Assembly (NCBI GenBank): GCA_030220185.1
Contig: JASPKZ010003844.1
Coordinates: 2,244,501-2,308,500 of the forward strand
Length of the DNA: 64,000 nucleotides
Direction of reading: 5' to 3'
Source of the DNA: Diploptera punctata
Lineage: Eukaryota; Arthropoda; Insecta; Blattodea; Blaberidae
The translations under genes and the position numbers were made by a program. Position 1 is the stretch's first letter. Each line of letters begins with the position of its first letter. Under the pieces are notes generated by a model. It searched no databases, was not told the DNA's origin, and saw only the letters and a list, made by a program, of their open reading frames with translations. Positions 20,726-31,600 of the stretch are shown piece after piece.

Positions 20726-21189
20726 TAAATAATAGTTTGAAAAAACTAAAAGAACACGCTTTATTAAAAAACTAAAAAATGAAAAATAATTTTAATTTCC
20801 AGTACGCTTGGGATAAAATAAAGTGGTCAACAAAAAAATCATCTCCAACACATATAGAACAAAATTAGAGTTATCAACAAAAAGAAAATAATTTTACCAT
20901 CAAAAGCGTGGGGTGATTTTTATGATTTTTTACATTTTCTTCTTAGAGAGCTTACTTTTACCAATATCTGTTTATTATCAAATATATTAATTGATATATA
21001 GCACCCCACGCTTTTGATGGTAAAATTTTCTTTTTGTTCATAACTCTAATTTTCTTCTATATGTGTTGGAGATAATTTTTTTGTTGACCACTTTATTTTA
21101 TCCCAAGCGTATTGGAAATTAAAATTATTTTTCATTTTTTAGTTTTCTAATAAAGCGTGTTCTTTTAGTTTTTTTAAAACTATTATTTA
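20726..21189. repeat. Long inverted repeat (about 190-bp arms, 86-bp loop)
   Basis: Left arm 20726-20915 and right arm 21002-21189 are complementary with about 90% or better identity by eye. Landmarks are AAAAGAACACGC..TTTATT / GCGTGTTCTTTT and CATCAAAAGCGTGGGGTG / CACCCCACGCTTTTGATG. No coding capacity. The transcript would fold into a long double-stranded hairpin. Confidence 0.9.
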
Positions 21190-21353
21190 CTCTTTGGAAA
21201 ATTGGCATCACCGGCTCACATTACGTATCATGCATAGACCTCGGTCAAGAGGAAGTATGTATTGAACCGTTTTAGGTTCGTCAGTTCTTTGAAGCAATAT
21301 GATCTCATGGGCTTGATCCAAATATACAGCAAGAGGTAAAATAAGGTATTTAG

Positions 21354-21722
21354 CAACGTTATATCCATCCATCCATAGTAATTCTGCCCGAAGGCAGGTC
21401 CTTCACTGCAGTCATAGCATTTTCATGCTATGATTGCAGCTTTACTAGGGAATTGTAGGTGTGGTAGCTTCCCGTTGCTTTCCACACCGGTGAAGAATGA
21501 TGATGGTGATGATGATAATGATAAGGATGATGATGATGGGCATATGATTTCTGGGACCGTTTGGGCCTTAAAGTTTTCCTGACATTTGTCTTACAGGTGA
21601 GGAAAAACCCCGATAAAAACCTCACCCAGAAAAACTGCCCCGACCAGGGATCGAATCCGGGCCCGCTGCGTGACAAGGCAGCACGCTACCTCGAGACCAC
21701 AGCGGTGGACTCAACGTTATAT
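21354..21722 (-). mobile_element. SINE A1, full length, with target duplication
   Basis: Minus-strand copy 21365-21711 between CAACGTTATAT repeats (21354-21364, 21712-21722). Intact box B, (ATC)n stretch at 21495-21540, complete A1 body. Long open frames across it are translated SINE. Confidence 0.94.
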
Positions 21723-22317
21723 AATCATGTTTATTTAAGTAGATTTTATGCTCTATAGCACTTTCGTGAATTTATTCACCACATTACTAAATTCCTGACG
21801 TCACAATATCCATGTAGGTAATTAACAATAATCAATCAGTATGAACTCTAATTCGCACATGAGGACAAAGAGATTTGATTGCAGTGACCATGAACATATT
21901 AATAGAGAAAGCAAACATCATCAATCACAAAGCAATCAGTGATGTGAACAATTGTGTAAACCGCAGCCAATGTAAACTTCAATATTCTAGTATTTTATTA
22001 CATACTTAAATTAATTATAACTTTTCAGACCTTATTAATTCACCACTTCCTACTTCCTTCAAAGAAGCGAATTGAATTTTCAATCAATAACATGAGCGAT
22101 TCCTTTATGCTACATCCACTTTTTGTCATAAAACTCAATCAAATTAAAAGTAATGTAACAAATTTGATTTTGGCATACAATGTTTAACCCCTAATTTGAC
22201 ATTCTGTCCTATGAGGCATTGATTAAATTTAAGAATTTAAAAGAACTCAAAAAAAAAAAAATGAATGAGTATACATGATTTAAACTTGTGTTACTATATA
22301 CAATATAATTGGACGAT
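21723..22317. other. No recognised feature
   Basis: AT-rich sequence, no gene. Confidence 0.45.
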
Positions 22318-22715
22318 GTTATGCATCAACCAGCTAAGCGTCATTAAAAAACATTGATGCCATCTGTTGCATTGGCTCATGAAGTAAGTGTACGCACATT
22401 TTTTGCGTCAAACCTTTAAATATAACCTTACTAAAAATATAAAAGCCATCAGCCCTATAAGAGATTCTATATTTTGCAACAAACGGCTATGAAACCAGAT
22501 CTTCATAAATGATAATATAATTTTTTCCTCATGCAGCTAAGCGTCAAATGTCCCCGCTCTTAGATTGTTGATGCATAACTGTCAAACAAGGAAAATAACT
22601 TATAATATCCAGTATTGTTAGTTTGGCGCTATAATAAACAGTGAAGATTGACTTAAACTTTAAACGTACTTTTCTCGAAACTTACATAATGGCGCTTAGC
22701 CGGTTGATACACAAC
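22318..22715. mobile_element. MITE-like element with 28-30 bp terminal inverted repeats
   Basis: Left end GTTATGCATCAACCAGCTAAGCGTCATTA matches the reverse complement of the right end (GTTGTGTATCAACCGGCTAAGCGCCATTA) with about 5 differences. GCTAAGCGTCAAATG also occurs internally at about 22535. About 400 bp, non-coding; a target duplication is not evident. Confidence 0.7.
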
Positions 22716-23215
22716 ACCGCCAAATTATAGTAATAAGGATTTTTATGTAACAAGCGTTAAGATTGCAACAGAGAGTCAGAAGTCTTATTTATCGTTATAC
22801 TATGTAGCAATCTCAACTTTTAGCACATACGTACAAATTCAAGCTCTATAGACGTATTATACATAATTTTGTTTTCACTGCGGTCAGAAACTTTTAAATA
22901 GCGATACATTTATTTTTCCCTAATTTAAGTGTTAAGGAATATCCTCCAATCAATCAATGAATCTCCTGTATTTCCTTATGAGGAGCATAGGTTACTCACA
23001 AAGTGTTTCCGACTGACCCTATTTCTCCCCGACTTCTTTACTTTATTTCATGTTTTCTTTCTTTAGCAATTTCTTTAATAACAGCTGTTCTCTTTCACGT
23101 GTTTCTTGATCTCCCTCTTCCACCCTGGAAATTCCAATCTAAAGTCATTCCTTCCTCTACTCTATTTTATTTTCATTCTCTGTGTGTGTCCTATCCAATA
23201 TTTTCATTTTTTGTT
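22716..23215. other. No recognised feature
   Basis: AT-rich spacer. Part of a 137-codon plus-strand frame (23003-23416) crosses into the LINE H relic and is not a gene. Confidence 0.45.
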
Positions 23216-23223
23216 CCTATTGT

Positions 23224-23575
23224 AATCATCATCGTCCTTTCAAGTATTAGGCCCAGTGGCCCGTTACGGTCTCCCGCCATCTCCGAAAAGGTCGACCCAC
23301 AGATCTTCTGCCTCGAGGAATGTAGTGAAGAATTTGTTTTGGTATTCTGTGACGATCCATGCGCTGAATATGGGCTAGCCAATTGTTTCTATATTCTTGG
23401 AGGTATTCAGATATAGGTACGATGTTTAACTCTCTGGCTATTGTTGAATTTCTTTGGTGGTCTAGAAGGCTATAACCTGCAGTTCGTCGCAGAAATTTCA
23501 TCTCCGTGGCTGTAATATGACGATCGTCCTGAGTTCTGATGGTCCAAGCTTCACTGCCATAACAGATTATGGGTC
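23224..23575 (-). mobile_element. LINE H 3' part
   Basis: Minus strand: EAWTIRTQDDRHITATEM, then MKFLRRTAGYSLLDHQRN, LAHIQRMDRHRIPKQILHY and GRRSVGRPFRRWRE (23247-23501). This is the post-RT C-terminal region of a LINE, with an (ATG)n-like tail on the element strand at 23224-23236. One frame is open for 84 codons, so the relic is moderately young. Confidence 0.78.
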
Positions 23576-24300
23576 TATTGTAATTTATTTATAATTTGTT
23601 TTCTTCCGTAATTCTAAACATGAAATTGTATCTGGCCAAATTGTTCTTATAATTATTCTTATACATCTATTGAAAAATGTCTGCAATTTCCTCTGAATGA
23701 TCCTGCGTGTTTTCCACGTTTCACATTTATACAATAAAATTGATTTCACATTACTATTAAAAGTTTTATTGTGTGATCATATCTGCCATAATCACCAGAA
23801 TATAACTTTCTAGAGTGTATACAAATTATGAGGGTGCACTGCCCGTATCGTTAGTGCATAAGCCTCTCCGCTACAAGCCGCAAGGTCGAGGGTTCGAGGC
23901 CCGGTGGACCCAAACCCTCTGGCGGCATCATGACCCTGGTGTCGACTCAGCCTCTAACTGAAATGAGTACCGAACGCTTGTTCTGGGGGTAAAGGCGGCC
24001 GTCACGCAGGACTGGCAACCTGGCTGACATCAAGTGCCGATTGTCCAGGAAAAGTGAGAGCCTTAACCTCCCACTACCCCAAGGGCTTCTCGAGGCCTGT
24101 CGTGGAATCACTTTACATAATAGGAAAAAAAGCATCACTTTCTTTATTCTGTTCTTAACATCCTCAAGGGCTCACCATACTCATTAATTATACGTATTAC
24201 CTAGATACTTGAATTCCTGAACAGTATCAATATTTTTATTGTCTACTATAACTTTCTTTGTTTTCAAGATATAACCTTTACAGACCGAAAAATACAGATT
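23576..24300 (-). mobile_element. LINE I fragment, split by SINE C
   Basis: On the minus strand the right part (24300-24150) encodes NKNIDTVQEFKYLGN and DVKNRI, and the left part (23770-23590) encodes FNSNVKSILLYKCETWK, LQTFFNRCIRII and IWPDTIS. These are consecutive blocks of one LINE family, so SINE C lies in the middle of a single copy. It is joined directly to LINE H at about 23576. Confidence 0.68.
23830..24135 (+). mobile_element. SINE C, full length
   Basis: tRNA-like head TATCGTTAGTGCATAAGCC (box A region) and GAGGGTTCGAGGCCC (box B), then a GC-rich body (TGAGTACCGAACGCTTGTTC, GGCGGCCGTCACGCAGGACTGG), ending with an A-run (GGAAAAAAAGC). The partner copy at 60160-60378 is 5'-truncated. 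Confidence 0.82.
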
Positions 24301-24401
24301 ACTCCTTTAATTTAAATATTATTTTGAGATGCCTTAATATATTTCGTATTTTAACCCCCTACTTTTAATTCCTTAAATTATAATTCCAATATATTCCAAA
24401 T

Positions 24402-24754
24402 GTCCACCGCTATGGTCTCGAGGTAGCGTGCTGCCTTGTCACATAGCTGGCCCGGGTTCGATCCCCGGTCGGGACAGTTTCCTGGCTGAGGTTTTTATCG
24501 GTTTTTTTTTTCTCACCTGTAAGACAAATGTCAGGAAACTAAGGCCCAAACGGTCCGCGAATATCATCTGGACATTATCATCATTAACATATTCATTAAG
24601 TTTAGGATTAAGGCTTCTCCTGGCGCATCATTACCATCATCATCACCTATCATATATCATCGCGGCAGCGTAACTCCGCCTTCCAGGCGTCCTAACCTTA
24701 GAAATGGGTTACGAGTACAAACCCGAATATCGCAATGATAATGTGGTGGCATTA

Positions 24755-24760
<6 letters not shown>
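24402..24760 (+). mobile_element. SINE A2
   Basis: Plus strand: head GTCCACCGCTATGGTCTCG, box B GGTTCGATCCCC, middle, then body 2 (TTTAGGATTAAGGCTTCTCC to ATGTGGTGGCATT) and an A-tail that runs into (TA)n. Confidence 0.88.
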
Positions 24761-24801
<41 letters not shown>

Positions 24802-24805
24802 TATA
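24761..24805. repeat. (TA)n / TACA microsatellite
   Basis: TA run with TACACATACATATATA end between two SINE A copies. Confidence 0.9.
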
Positions 24806-25134
24806 GTCCACCGCTGTGGTCTTGAGGTAGCGTGCTGCCTTGTCACGCAGCGGGCCCGGGTTCGATCCCCGGTCGCGGCAGTTTTTCTGGGTGAGGTTTT
24901 TATCGGGGTTTTTCCTCACCTGTAAGACAAATGTCAAGAAACTTTAAGGCCCATCAGTCCCCGAAATCATATGGCCATCATCATCATCCTTATCATTTTC
25001 ATCATCCTTCACCGGTGTGGAAAGCAACGGGAAGCTACCACACCTACAATTCCCTAGTAAAGCTGCAAGCATAGCATGAAAATGCTATGATTGCAGTGAA
25101 GGACCTGCCTTCAAGCAGAATTACTATGGATGGA
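24806..25134 (+). mobile_element. SINE A1, full length
   Basis: Plus strand. The head starts GTCCACCGCTGTGGTC; complete body ends TTACTATGGATGG. It is inserted in a TA/CA microsatellite, so the target duplication cannot be defined. Another (TA)n follows at 25134-25155. Lies head-to-tail with the A2 copy just upstream. Confidence 0.92.
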
Positions 25135-25155
25135 TATATATATATATATATATAT

Positions 25156-25772
25156 TCCAAATCAAACTTGAATTCTTCATTTAGGATCTTCGGATGTACA
25201 ATAGGCTGTATATGTATTCTATACATCTTGTGAAAATTTAAACTATTAAATGTTAATATAACAAACTGTCATTAATTTAAAAAATAGTAGTATTAATAAA
25301 ATGGATCCAGGTAATAAAATTTTAAGTGAAGACTATGAAGAAACATGGAAAAATTCCAACCAGGTTATACAGAACTGTGATTTGAACTGAGGACCTCAAG
25401 AATAGGAGTGACAAATGCTAATGTTTGAGTCAACTCGTTACGCACAAAACATATTTTACATATGTTTTACATTTAATTTAACATATTCAGACATAAGGGT
25501 TTGAATAAGGCAAAGAAAAATCACATTCTCCACCCGTTTTACAATATATACTTAATAAGATTAATGGTCCCATATTATACAGTTTCTACTATTTTGTAAA
25601 TTATCTGTGGGTAAAAATTAAATTACCTATCTTATTGAAAAACTGTTCTCATACTCATTGATATACTAGTATGATATGTTCAAGATTCATGTAAAAAATT
25701 CCTATCGACATTTTCTAAATCAACTTATTCAGTTTAATCTCTTTCTAGCATCTATATTGATTGCATCTTCCC
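25156..25772. other. No recognised feature
   Basis: AT-rich sequence, no gene. Confidence 0.45.
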
Positions 25773-25915
25773 ATATTAATGGGTTGTGGAAAGCAACGGG
25801 AAGCTACCACACCTATAATTCCCTAGTAAAGCTGCAAATCATAGCATGAAAATGCTATGATTGCAGTGAAAGACCTGTCCTAGGGCAGAACACTGTAAAT
25901 AAATATTAATGGGTT
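25773..25915 (+). mobile_element. SINE A1, 5'-truncated, 13-bp target duplication
   Basis: Only the last about 117 bp of the A1 body (25786-25902, from GTGGAAAGCAACGGG) lie between ATATTAATGGGTT repeats at 25773-25785 and 25903-25915. Truncation at the 5' end with a target duplication is the signature of incomplete target-primed reverse transcription. Confidence 0.93.
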
Positions 25916-27774
25916 AGAAATAAAGTGATTACAAATATATCAAACTTGGAAAGCTTCGAAGTATAAGTGGAAAGAGAACACAGAATAAAGTGGGAAACCT
26001 AATTTCAGTAACCGAGTTTCCTCAAAAAAATCTACTGTGATTTTGAGGGATACACATTTTCAAACACAAACTTTTTATATAAACTTCTATAATTTACTAA
26101 CCTGATAGTTGGCATATATTTACGTACGGTACGTGTAATCAATTACAAATTGGTTGAGTTTTTTTTATTAAATTGAGTTCAACAAAAACATATAAAAAAT
26201 AATAAATTGTTTTCTGCTTTCAAATTTCCTTTTTCACTGAATCAAAGGAATGAAGAATTTTATGTGTGATTGGTTATCATCGACCCTCGTAAGGGGACCC
26301 TCATACTCCGGACTGCTAGTATACGAATATTAGCGAGACAGTTATTGTACCTAGAAGAACTACGTCTGGAGATGTCTGGTGGTGTCCAAGATGGCGTACA
26401 ACGAGGCTATTCAGAAACTCCCGCAGAGAGTTTGAACCATGAACCACGGAATCGGAAGCGAGCATACCAATATTGCTAATACTTAAAAGAAGTTTCAAAC
26501 ACTGAATATTTCTTGAAAAAATAATTTGTAAATTCATAAATAGAAACAAAAATGTTTTACATAAAAATTGAAGAAATTACATTTCAATGTTTTGTGTAAT
26601 TCACTTTGCCATCAGCAGGGTTTTCCACTTCAAATAATTGGTTCCAGAGAATATCTTATATCCTCTCAGTATCTATTAGCTATTATTGAATAGAATTTCC
26701 TCTAAAGGAATAAAATTTCATTTATTTTTCTATAATATTGACCTGAATTACTCTGAATCCATACGAAGTAACTGGCTATATTACACTAATGCAGTTAACT
26801 TCCGATACTTGGGACCTCGCCAAATGGAATTCCAGATCTTCGTATTCATGGTAATGCTGATCTTTGGCAGATATCAAATCCTGGAATATGTAAGAAATAT
26901 TCCTTATAAATTGAATATAGCATTTATATTTCTGGTTTGAAGGGAATTAAATGTTCCTTTGAGAGCAATTAGAAATACGTAATTGAAATTAAAAAAGGCT
27001 GAATGCTAACAATAGTAAATTAATAAAATATACAAGGTGTGTTTGATATCACTGAGCAACAAAAAATAAACTTTTTTGTCTCAGAAAGCAAAATACGTGA
27101 TTCGGATAGTATTTTTTCTCCTGAATTTAAATATGATATCGGTTTTTCTCCATCACGTAAGGTTTCCGAGAGACAGGAATTTATAATTTAAAACACTTTA
27201 ATATTTTCTACATTCGTAACTACACAATATTCGAACATTCAGACTCGCCTAGAAAGTAAGAAATTACGATTTTCTACTATATTTCGCCTGTGGAGCATCC
27301 CTCTTGATGGTCCAACAATAATCGGCTAGCATATTAAGATTCCATTTCCCTTGATATCTCTTTCCCACAGCTGAAATCTCCTGAGTTAGCTCATTTGGTT
27401 TTATTTTACAATGGACAAATGGACGAAAAACTTTTATCAAAAAAATAATTATATAAATCCATTAATTGAAATTTAAATAAAAAAGTTGTGGGTGATGGAG
27501 AAATTCCGAATACATATTTGAAAACACGATAAAAAAACTGCATTAAGTACAACTATTGGTACTCATGAGACAAAAATCATGTTGACCACTATATTTTGTG
27601 TCAGAACAAAATGAGATCGTAGAAGAAGCCAAGATATGTATTTATACAAATAAATGGAAATTATAACTTAATCGTGAACGAGTAATAAGTATGAGTAATC
27701 TTTCCCTATTTATAAGTTAATTTACTTTTAAAACCATAAACTAATTATAGTTATAGCTTCTTCTCCGTCGTAGT
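25916..27774. other. Unassigned stretch
   Basis: About 1.9 kb without a recognisable gene or repeat. Short frames at 26270-26479 and 26686-26940 show no domain. The block 26270-26460 is richer in GC than its flanks. Confidence 0.45.
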
Positions 27775-28160
27775 TTAACCTCTCGTCTTAAAGGTACTTT
27801 TAAACACCCCATGTCATAAGAGTTTTCCAGTGGTACGACTTGTCGAAAGAGGGATTTTAAACTTTCGGTCAAACACTATAATTTTGACTACAATGACTCT
27901 CCGAATGAGTGGTCAGCTCTATCCAGAACCTCCTCCGAGACAATAGAATATTAAGATGAACACCACCATTCACTCGCACATTCAAACCTAACATGAGTAA
28001 ATATGATAATGATGATTATAATGGCCAGAAGTTTGGGGACAATTTAGGTTTTTCAGTTTCCAGACTTGTCTTACAACTCCCGAAAAAAATCCAGGAAACG
28101 TGTCCTGACCAGTATCCAACCTGAGCCCGCTGCTTACAACGCAGCGACGCTATTGAAAAT
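27775..28160 (-). mobile_element. SINE A3 (SINE A-related head with third body), old
   Basis: On the minus strand an eroded SINE A head (28150-28095, GCAGCGGGCTCAGGTTGGATAC) and middle are followed by a third body: ATTCTATTGTCTCGGAGGAGG, TCCCTCTTTCGACAAGTCG. The same body is at 31303-31600 and 58220-58340. Confidence 0.7.
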
Positions 28161-28271
28161 TATATCTTACCTGGATATATGTATTCAGTTACTCGGGATA
28201 TAAGATAAGCTGCAATAATTTTAAGTTGAATTAGATGGAAAAACTTCAGTTTTCTATAATACATCAAGAAG

Positions 28272-28660
28272 TTTAAAAAGATAAACTCGAGGAGAGAGTC
28301 TACTATAATGTATACAAAATAATGGCAGTGCCTGTAGAAGTGTACGGAAATTAATCTTGGAAGTTAACTTAGAAAGGCCACCTACGAATACAACCTGCTG
28401 AAATTTAATTTCTGAGTGCATTAGCAGGTTGTAAAATAATATGTAAAAATAAGTGTTAAAATAGGCAAGACTTAAGTAAGAAAATAGTTAAATATAGACT
28501 ATTTACACAGTCAACCAATAGATAATATAGCAAAGTAGGCAATGTTATATAAAGGCAAGGACGGAGGAATCAAGGGAAACCATTGACAAGATGATGGATT
28601 AAAGCATATATACCTAGTACGTTTGGACCCGGAAAACGCAGAAATACGTAATTATTGAAC
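28272..28660 (+). mobile_element. LINE relic, LINE B-like
   Basis: Plus strand with many lesions: ATAATGGCAGTGCCTGTAGA encodes a decayed IMAVPV..YG block, as in LINE B, followed by scattered C-terminal similarity and a GAACAAGGG end. No usable frame. Confidence 0.5.
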
Positions 28661-28763
28661 TAGAAGACGAACAAGGGTGAGAAAAAGTTATGAACGCGAA
28701 ATTATTTTATAACATACTCATTTAACATAATTTAAATGAATACTGTTGCAGAAATATATATAT

Positions 28764-29081
28764 CCATCCATAGTAATTCTGCCCGAGGGCAGGTCTTTCT
28801 CTGCAATCATAGCATTTTCATGCATTGCTTTGCAGCTTTACTAGGGAATTATAGATGTGGTAACTTCCCATTGCTTTCCACACCGTTGAAGGATGATGAT
28901 GATGATAATGATAAAGATGATGATGGCCGGATGATTTTCGGGGACCGTTTGGGCCCTAAGCTTCCTGACATTTGTCTTACAGGTGAAGAAAACCCCCAAA
29001 AAAAACTCACTCAGGAGCCTGTCCCGACCGGGAATCGAACCCGGGCCTGCGTGAGAAGGCAGCACGCTACGTCGAGACTAT
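28764..29081 (-). mobile_element. SINE A1
   Basis: Minus strand, complete A1 body at the left, middle with (ATC)n, head shortened and mutated at 29040-29081. Flanked by TA-rich sequence; a (TG)n run follows at 29095-29118. Confidence 0.88.
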
Positions 29082-29094
29082 ATAGGCCTATATA

Positions 29095-29118
29095 TGTGTG
29101 TGTGTGTGTGTGTGTGTC
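29095..29118. repeat. (TG)n microsatellite
   Basis: Pure TG run. Confidence 0.9.
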
Positions 29119-29171
29119 GGTATTCGTCAGGCGTTATCGTATTAATATCTTCCCTCGCACTTTAGTTATAA

Positions 29172-29417
29172 TTGCGATAATCTGCGCCAGCATCGTGAGG
29201 CATTTGGGTAACTACAATAAGTAGCGGCTCCAGGTTGAGAATACTAGCTATAACGGCTGGGGGATCCGACATGCTGACCACATGTCACCCCTACACTGGC
29301 TACGTGATCGTCTACCTCTGTGATTAACACATGTAGATGTGAGACCAGCAGCCGGCTGGTCAGCCAAGGGCCTTCTAGGCCTGTCGCGCTTGGAGTTTTT
29401 TTTTGCGATAATCTGCG
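29172..29417 (+). mobile_element. SINE B, 5'-truncated, 15-bp target duplication
   Basis: Plus-strand body without the tRNA head (29187-29402, starting CCAGCATCGTGAGGC and ending in a T-run) between TTGCGATAATCTGCG copies at 29172-29186 and 29403-29417. The 3' end (CTTCTAGGCCTGTCGCGCTTGG) differs from other SINE B copies and resembles the SINE C end TCTCGAGGCCTGTCGTGG. Confidence 0.9.
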
Positions 29418-30254
29418 AGAACCAAAGTGAGGCTATTTGTTTAAAGAATCCCCCAGATACTGATACAGCTGTTGGTAATATTACTAGATATAACAAGTTA
29501 ATTAATAAAATTTCCCGGAAGACTAATTCGTGTAAAAAGTTTTTATCAGATTTCCTTGCTTAGCATCAGTTTTCAACTTTACCTTGAAACACTTGAAAAA
29601 ATAAACATAGTAATCCATTACTAATCCATTACTAAACACTGGAGTAGGTAAACTCCTGACAACGAGTATGGCGCTGAGATTTGCTAATTTAGAAAAGGCA
29701 TACCGGGAATTTGGGGAGTCAAATGCCAAATTCGCACCTTTTTAGTAAACAAGAAGCTCTCAATGATGATACATAAGCCAATGCAAAGAAGCTCTCTATT
29801 TAATACAGCGAAAACAAAGCGTCATTCCATTCCAGAGTTGGGTATCAACAGCATAAGATTACATATTAACTTTAATAATAATATCTATGATTTTTATTAA
29901 TAAATGTCCGAATTTCGGATTTTTTCTTCATGCTTAGGAGTAATGGGATACTTGTAGAAAATTTCAGGTTTCTATGTCATCGCGAGCTACAAAAAAAAAT
30001 CCACGATATATATACACACACACACATTTTTCCGACACCAATGTCAGGCATTTTATATAAGCAGCTAGATAGAATTAAACTACAAATACGTATCTTTTTG
30101 ATTATTATTTTGCCAGTGTGTTTTCTTAGGTTGAGATCTGTAACTAATTTGCAACTTACTCAATTATATTAGGATTTTTATTTTTAAGATATAAAAGATT
30201 ATGGGTTTATATAGTTAAAATTGCATAATACAGAATATTTTGTCATATGGAAGT
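29418..30254. other. No recognised feature
   Basis: AT-rich. A short (CA)n at 30013-30026; otherwise nothing identified. Confidence 0.45.
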
Positions 30255-30620
30255 GAAACTTAGGGTCGTATGCAAATACATTAGTCTCTACTCAAATTAC
30301 TTCCAATCACTGGTGAGCTGAGATCGAATTAACGGCCGCCTTACCGGTCATGCATGAATGTTCACGTTTTCGTAATATTGGCAACGAATTACCCAGAAAT
30401 CTCAGCGATAAAACCACTTCCGTTATTTTCGTCTGCTATAGAGGAATGCAATTGTGCTTGCATCCCGCAAATAATACCGTATACAAACACGTCTGCGACG
30501 CGCAATATTACGCCGATTCTCCTGTTCTTCCAGTTGAATTCTTTGGTAGACTCTATCAAATTCCTCTTCTCCGCGTATACCGAAAACATGATTGAAGTCT
30601 TCAAGGTCCGACATCTTGGA
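30255..30620 (-). pseudogene. Unassigned coding-like fragment, possible transposase N-terminus
   Basis: On the minus strand a 63-codon frame (30614-30423) starts at an ATG in a good context (CCAAGATGTC): MSDLEDFNHVFGIRGEEEFD, then a Glu/Arg-rich stretch RIQLEEQENRRNIARRRRV and YYLRDAS. Codon use and GC are unlike the flanks, and frames continue with a shift for another 70 codons. The acidic start plus RRRRV..YYLRDAS is reminiscent of the N-terminal region of PIF/Harbinger-type proteins, but no catalytic motif is present. A first exon of a host gene cannot be excluded. Confidence 0.35.
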
Positions 30621-30819
30621 TAAGTTTCAAACTACATCGGTTACCATCGGTTCCCTTCGGGATTTTCACATAAGTTTATATCTTGAGCTACGATCTTAAG
30701 GTACCTTGTCAGGTAGCTTACAATTATTACCGCGTGAATATATTTCTGAGTAAGAAAAATGTGTTTGGATGAAACTTTATCAGCAGAGAACGGCTTTTAC
30801 TGTCTAATGCGTTTAAACA

Positions 30820-31230
30820 TTCGACCCTGAGTCTTTGACGGAAGTACATAAGAATAAAATTAGAACAGTTGAATTTGATTATTTTAGAAGAAGCCTCCAA
30901 AAAACAAGACAGGATAAAATAAGAAATGAATTCCTTTGGAAATAAATGAATGTCACCACATCTGTTGTTAAGAGGATTTAAAATCAAACGCTTAAATGGT
31001 ATGGCCATGTACAAAGAATGGAAAATGAAAGATGGCCAAAAAAAAATATACCAATGGTCACCCCCCGGAAGAAATAAACGTGGCAGACCAAGATGGAAAT
31101 GGAAAACCTACGTCAGAACCATAATGGATGATAGGAATTTGGAAGAGTGAGATTGGAATGATAGAGATAAATGGAAACTGAAGACGGCAAACCTATAAGT
31201 GTGGGGGAAAGCCGAAGAAGAAGATATAGT
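30820..31230 (+). mobile_element. LINE G 3' part
   Basis: Plus strand: LKWYGHVQRMENERWPKKIY-like block, then QWSPPGRNKRGRPRWKWKTY and VRTIMDDRNLEE (30990-31150), ending GKAEEEE before a GAAGAAGAAG tail at 31214-31223. This is the LINE C-terminal W-x-GHV-x-RM / GRPR-x-W signature. The frame is open for about 66 codons only. Confidence 0.75.
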
Positions 31231-31302
31231 TAAAATTGAATTGATATTATCATATTCTATTTAATTCCATTAACGTAATCTAACATACAGGCAGGTACTT
31301 TT

Positions 31303-31600
31303 ACGTGGCACACGCCACCCTGGCCTTACAGCGGCACGACCTGTCGAAAGGGATTTTGACTATGGATCACACACATCTTTTTTTGACCACACAAGAATAT
31401 GAAGGGCCTCTATGAATTAGTGATCATATCAATGTCAAGGCTTCCTCCGAAACAACGCAATATTGAGACGAAACACACCATTCATACTAAACATGGCGAA
31501 TCTGATAATGAGTGTCAGATGATGCTCGTAGACCGTTTGGGCCTTAAAGTTTTCTGACATTTGTCTTACAGGTGAGGAAATCACCCGAAAAAAAACATTA
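31303..31600 (-). mobile_element. SINE A3, head truncated
   Basis: Minus strand. The shared SINE A middle (CCTCACCTGTAAGACAAATG, 31580-31555) is followed by the A3 body (GTTTCGGAGGAAGCCTTGAC; CCCTTTCGACAGGTCGTGCC). The tRNA head is missing at the right end, where SINE D begins directly. Confidence 0.78.

Noticed and set aside
21428..21676. Frames reading MSRSGPGFDP..FFWVRFLSGFFLTC with a His-rich tail, repeated at many sites
   Set aside because: These are SINE A head and (ATC)n sequence read as protein; they recur at every SINE A copy in the matching frame.
28736..29224. 162-codon plus-strand frame
   Set aside because: It runs through SINE A1 and a (TG)n microsatellite; no independent coding evidence.
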